A stretch of DNA of 53,735 nucleotides from Fibrobacter sp. UWP2 (lineage in GTDB: Bacteria > Fibrobacterota > Fibrobacteria > Fibrobacterales > Fibrobacteraceae): the NCBI RefSeq assembly GCF_900141705.1, contig NZ_FQYM01000022.1:1-53735 (forward strand), read 5' to 3'. Position 1 is the stretch's first letter; each line of letters begins with the position of its first letter. Below, piece after piece: positions 51,243-53,735 of the stretch. Below the pieces are notes generated by a model. That model was given only the letters and a program-made list of their open reading frames with translations, made no database searches and had not been told where the DNA came from. A program made the translations under genes and the position numbers.

Positions 51243-52340
51243 TTAATACGCCATAAAGGTAGATAAATTTATGATGGTGGTGCCTTGCTTGGCCGTTTTA
51301 TCCTTAATCGATTTGACTTTAGCCACGCTTTCGGTGCTGAGGGGGACTACAATGGCCGCCATCCCGCTTTTGGAGGCGGCGCGGAGCCTGCGCGTAACGT
51401 AGTCGTCCAGCGTGCTGTTCGAGGGGTTGTACGGCGAAATTTGCTTGCATTTAATGCCAAAGTCCTCGCAGGTTTCCTGCGTTCTCGACTTTTGGTTCGT
51501 CGAGAGGTCGGCAAACCAAAGTCCCTGTTCCTTGGCGGGGGCGAACGTCGCCTGCAAAAGCTGCTTGTGCTCCACCGCCTGCTCGGCAAAGCGCGTGGCG
51601 ATCCCCTTCGCGCTCGGTACCAGCGCCTTCGCCTCGGTAATGATGTTCTCGATTTGCTGCTGCGTGTGGTGGATGCGGATGGGGCGCAGCTTGTTGTGGC
51701 GGGAGTCCAAGCTCTGGGATTCCATCAACAGCCACAGCACCAGTTCCTTGTTCTTAATGCGGTCCAAGTCGGGGAAGAACCCATCGCCCATCCCGAACGG
51801 GGTGATCATCAGGTCGTAGGGAAAGTCGAGACTGTTCAACGCGACGATCAGTTCCGGTGTGAGTCGGGTCACTTGGAAGGCAATCGCGAGGTACGAGGCA
51901 TTGTCGCGGAACACGTTCTCCGAAACCTGCAGGGTGATGTTCAGCGTGTCGCCGTCCGGGGTTAGGGCGTCAAGCTTGGCGGCCTGGGTTCCCACGTCGT
52001 CGTGGATTTCTTCCATGTAGAGCACCTTGCCACCGTTCGCCTTCAAAAAACGCTGCGCCTGCAACAGGTAATAAATGATCGTACGTCCCTTGCCCAAGGT
52101 CCAAAAGTCGCGTTTCTTCCTTTTAGAGTAGCTGGATTGGATGACTTCGAGCTGGTTTTTGAATCTGTCAACGAACGGGGTGGTGTCCTGGACGGCCGCG
52201 GAGTCGGCGACCATCTCGGGTTCGGCGTCCTTGTGCTGCAGCAGGCGCGCCCCGAGGTCGGTCTGTTGCAATACGTAGGCTGCCGTCGCCAATATCGCGA
52301 GAACGATAAATATGGCAAGAATGTGTTTCACTTTATTCAT
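51243..52340 (-). CDS. divergent polysaccharide deacetylase-like protein (YibQ/DUF610 type), membrane-anchored
   Basis: An N-terminal membrane helix (about 6-25) is followed by an Asp/Glu-rich linker and a region (about 65-365) resembling the divergent polysaccharide deacetylase family: LIVALNSLDFPYDLMITPFG, then ELVLWLLMESQSLD, a segment beginning IATRFAEQAV, and GLWFADLSTNQKS. The usual metal-binding His and Asp residues of classical deacetylases are not obvious, so activity is uncertain. I start at ATG 52340; a TTG three codons upstream overlaps the -10-like TATATTTG. It diverges from miaA with 30 bases between starts. Confidence 0.65.
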   Translation of the reverse strand: MNKVKHILAIFIVLAILATAAYVLQQTDLGARLLQHKDAEPEMVADSAAVQDTTPFVDRFKNQLEVIQSSYSKRKKRDFWTLGKGRTIIYYLLQAQRFLKANGGKVLYMEEIHDDVGTQAAKLDALTPDGDTLNITLQVSENVFRDNASYLAIAFQVTRLTPELIVALNSLDFPYDLMITPFGMGDGFFPDLDRIKNKELVLWLLMESQSLDSRHNKLRPIRIHHTQQQIENIITEAKALVPSAKGIATRFAEQAVEHKQLLQATFAPAKEQGLWFADLSTNQKSRTQETCEDFGIKCKQISPYNPSNSTLDDYVTRRLRAASKSGMAAIVVPLSTESVAKVKSIKDKTAKQGTTIINLSTFMAY

Positions 52341-52370
52341 CTGGCTCAAATATAGCTACATTAACGGCGT
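52341..52370. promoter_or_regulatory. 30-base divergent promoter region
   Basis: For the minus strand TATATTTG ends 6 bases before ATG 52340. For the plus strand TACATT (52357-52362) ends 8 bases before ATG 52371. Neither gene has a Shine-Dalgarno sequence. The two promoters overlap, so their -35 regions must lie inside the opposite gene. Confidence 0.45.
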
Positions 52371-53270
52371 ATGCCTATCGTGATTGCACTTGTGGGAGCC
52401 ACTGGAATCGGTAAGTCGAGCTTGGCGCTGGAACTTGCCGAAAAATTCCATGCCCAAATCGTCAGCGTGGATTCCCGTCAGGTGTACAGGGGCTTTGCCA
52501 TCGGAACGGCACAGCCCGCGCCGGCGGAGCTTGCCAAGGTGCGTCATCACCTGGTGAATTTCCTCGACCCCATGCAAACCTACTCTGCGGGCGATTTCTG
52601 CCAGGATGTCAATAGGCTCCTGCAAAGCAGTCCGCGGCAAAAATACATCTTGGTGGGGGGAACCGGCCTGTACTTGCAATCGCTCATGCTGGGTCTCCCT
52701 AAGATTCCCAAAATAGCCCCCGCAGTCCGCGAAAACTTGGAACGCGATGCTTTGGGTTCGGGTTTGATTAATTTGTTCAAAATGGCGAAAGAGGCGGATC
52801 CCGAGGCCATGGCGAATGTCGATTCAAACAACGTGCAGCGTATTGTGCGCGTGCTCGAGGTGTGGCAGGGCACAGGCCGCAAACTCTCGGAATGGCAAAA
52901 AGAGCGCGAGGGCGGCATAGGCAAACTCCCCGTGTTTTGGCTGAACCGCTCGCGCGAAAACCTCTACGTCCGTATCGATGCACGTGTGGACCAAATGATG
53001 GCGGACGGCTGGATGGACGAAGTCCACAGTTTGGCTCAAACCGTGCCGCTTGCAGCGCCTGCCTGGCAGAGCCTGGGCTACCGTGAACTTCTTGCGGCAA
53101 AAACAGATCGCGATGTTGATGCCGTATTGGACGGAGTAAAGCGCAAAACGCGCAACTACGCCAAACGCCAGCTCACCTGGTTCCGTTGGCAGGTAGAATC
53201 CACCGAGGTCGATTTGGATTTGAATTCGAATCCTGCGGAGACTATCGCAAAGCAAATTCAATCTGCTTAA
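52371..53270 (+). CDS. miaA: tRNA dimethylallyltransferase
   Basis: Transfers a dimethylallyl group to A37 of tRNAs reading codons that start with U. The P-loop GATGIGKS (9-16), DSRQVYRG (34-41, catalytic Asp and substrate contacts), YILVGGTGLYLQSLM and the later NNVQRIVRVLEVWQGTG are present. Length 299 is normal. Its substrate DMAPP is a product of the MEP pathway. Confidence 0.95.
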   Translation: MPIVIALVGATGIGKSSLALELAEKFHAQIVSVDSRQVYRGFAIGTAQPAPAELAKVRHHLVNFLDPMQTYSAGDFCQDVNRLLQSSPRQKYILVGGTGLYLQSLMLGLPKIPKIAPAVRENLERDALGSGLINLFKMAKEADPEAMANVDSNNVQRIVRVLEVWQGTGRKLSEWQKEREGGIGKLPVFWLNRSRENLYVRIDARVDQMMADGWMDEVHSLAQTVPLAAPAWQSLGYRELLAAKTDRDVDAVLDGVKRKTRNYAKRQLTWFRWQVESTEVDLDLNSNPAETIAKQIQSA

Positions 53271-53616
53271 TGCAACAAACTCATTAGGTTATGGATAGAT
53301 TAAAATAATATGGATGTGGCTTATTCCACTATGCAAAAAAATATTTGCTGCATTTGCGAAGTAAATACAAAGTAATTTAGGATAAATTAACCTTGCGAAA
53401 TATTTAATTTGTGTGTAAATGGAGATGCCTTCGGGTGGTTTTTATACCATTTTTTGTTCGGGGTTCCCTTTTGTAAACCTTTGTAAGTCAATAATATAGA
53501 AGGGCCTGTTGAAAATTCATGTGAATAGAGTGTTTATAGTGTGTGCCGAGGCTGGGTATGTCTAGTTTTTATGCGGTTTTTAGCAAAAAAATGAAAAAAT
53601 ATGAAAAAAAATCTAC
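53271..53616. other. AT-rich intergenic region, no gene seen
   Basis: About 350 bases after miaA are rich in A and T with no ORF of note. TGGT-TTTTAT-ACCA followed by six T near 53440-53458 could be a weak + strand terminator for miaA. I see no tRNA cloverleaf. Confidence 0.5.
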
Positions 53617-53645
53617 TTGACCCCTTGCAAAAGTTTCGTTAAATT
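53617..53645 (+). promoter_or_regulatory. strong promoter at the right edge
   Basis: TTGACC (53617-53622), a 17-base spacer and TAAATT (53640-53645), the same -10 form as elsewhere in the window; TATAAT at 53647-53652 is a second possibility. The sequence changes abruptly from AT-rich to GC-rich just after it, as at stable-RNA promoters. Confidence 0.65.
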
Positions 53646-53735
53646 CTATAATTGGCACCACTCCCGAGACGAGCGGTCCACAAGACCCCGGATCGAAGGG
53701 GACGGAGGCCCGAGAGGCCGCCGGGCAGTTTGAAG
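53646..53735 (+). ncRNA. GC-rich structured leader, possibly the start of an rRNA operon
   Basis: About 90 bases with small stems (CCCC/GGGG around 53685-53702, GGCC/GGCC near 53707-53720) and ending GGGCAGTTTGAAG, which has some likeness to a boxA-type antitermination signal. No ORF begins here. An rRNA leader fits the promoter and composition, but the 16S sequence itself is not in the window, so this is only a suggestion. Confidence 0.35.

Noticed and set aside
53646-53735. tmRNA or RNase P RNA
   Set aside because: The conserved 5' sequences of these RNAs are absent; an rRNA leader fits better but is unproven.

Overview
The window most likely comes from Fibrobacter or a close relative (Fibrobacterota, a cellulose-degrading gut lineage). 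The clues are a fibro-slime domain protein, a protein of the Fibrobacter succinogenes major paralogous (FISUMP) type, serine-rich linkers, short C-terminal domains resembling type IX secretion sorting signals, and -10 elements close to the TAnnTTTG form known from the related Bacteroidota. No database search was possible; every identification is from reading the sequence.

Layout. 1-2641: a secreted fibro-slime protein whose 5' end looks lost. 2634-4025 (-): a MATE efflux pump. 4270-18606: a tightly packed respiratory complex I operon, nuoB-C-D-E-F-G-H-I-J-K-L-M-N with no nuoA, followed by ispF. Several subunits carry extensions: an FN3-like domain on NuoE, a charged helix on NuoB, an acidic tail on NuoM, a cysteine cluster in NuoN and an insertion in NuoH. 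19332-25144: a phosphate-like block in which a PhoB/PhoR-type two-component pair lies between two paralogous Na/Pi-cotransporter-PhoU genes, each followed by the same structured intergenic repeat. 25436-29683: a secreted CE4 deacetylase, an adenosylhomocysteinase-like Rossmann protein, and a FISUMP lipoprotein gene split by one in-frame TAG. 29815-32901: an alanine/Na+ symporter and gltX. 32997-36271: a zinc-ribbon/BON protein, a WYL regulator and queA. 36291-40833: a membrane TPR protein with a Ser/Thr kinase, a LOG-family enzyme, a 70-residue protein and an outer-membrane protein. 40941-43514 (-): a radical SAM/DUF2344 protein.

Directly upstream of the radical SAM gene lies the most unusual object, a tandem array of 191-192 bp units (43462-44317). 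Each unit repeats the gene's -10 element, start codon and first 18 codons, then runs into a 29-codon mini-ORF and two strong stem-loops. To its right are a degenerate-GGDEF protein, an RND/MMPL exporter, a TM/HTH-like protein, truA, pdxJ, a YibQ-like deacetylase homologue and miaA. The right edge holds a strong promoter and GC-rich leader that may begin an rRNA operon.

Two kinds of translation start are visible. Operon genes mostly have Shine-Dalgarno sequences. At least seven genes have a -10-like TAnnTT element only 6-10 bases before ATG, which predicts leaderless or nearly leaderless mRNAs.
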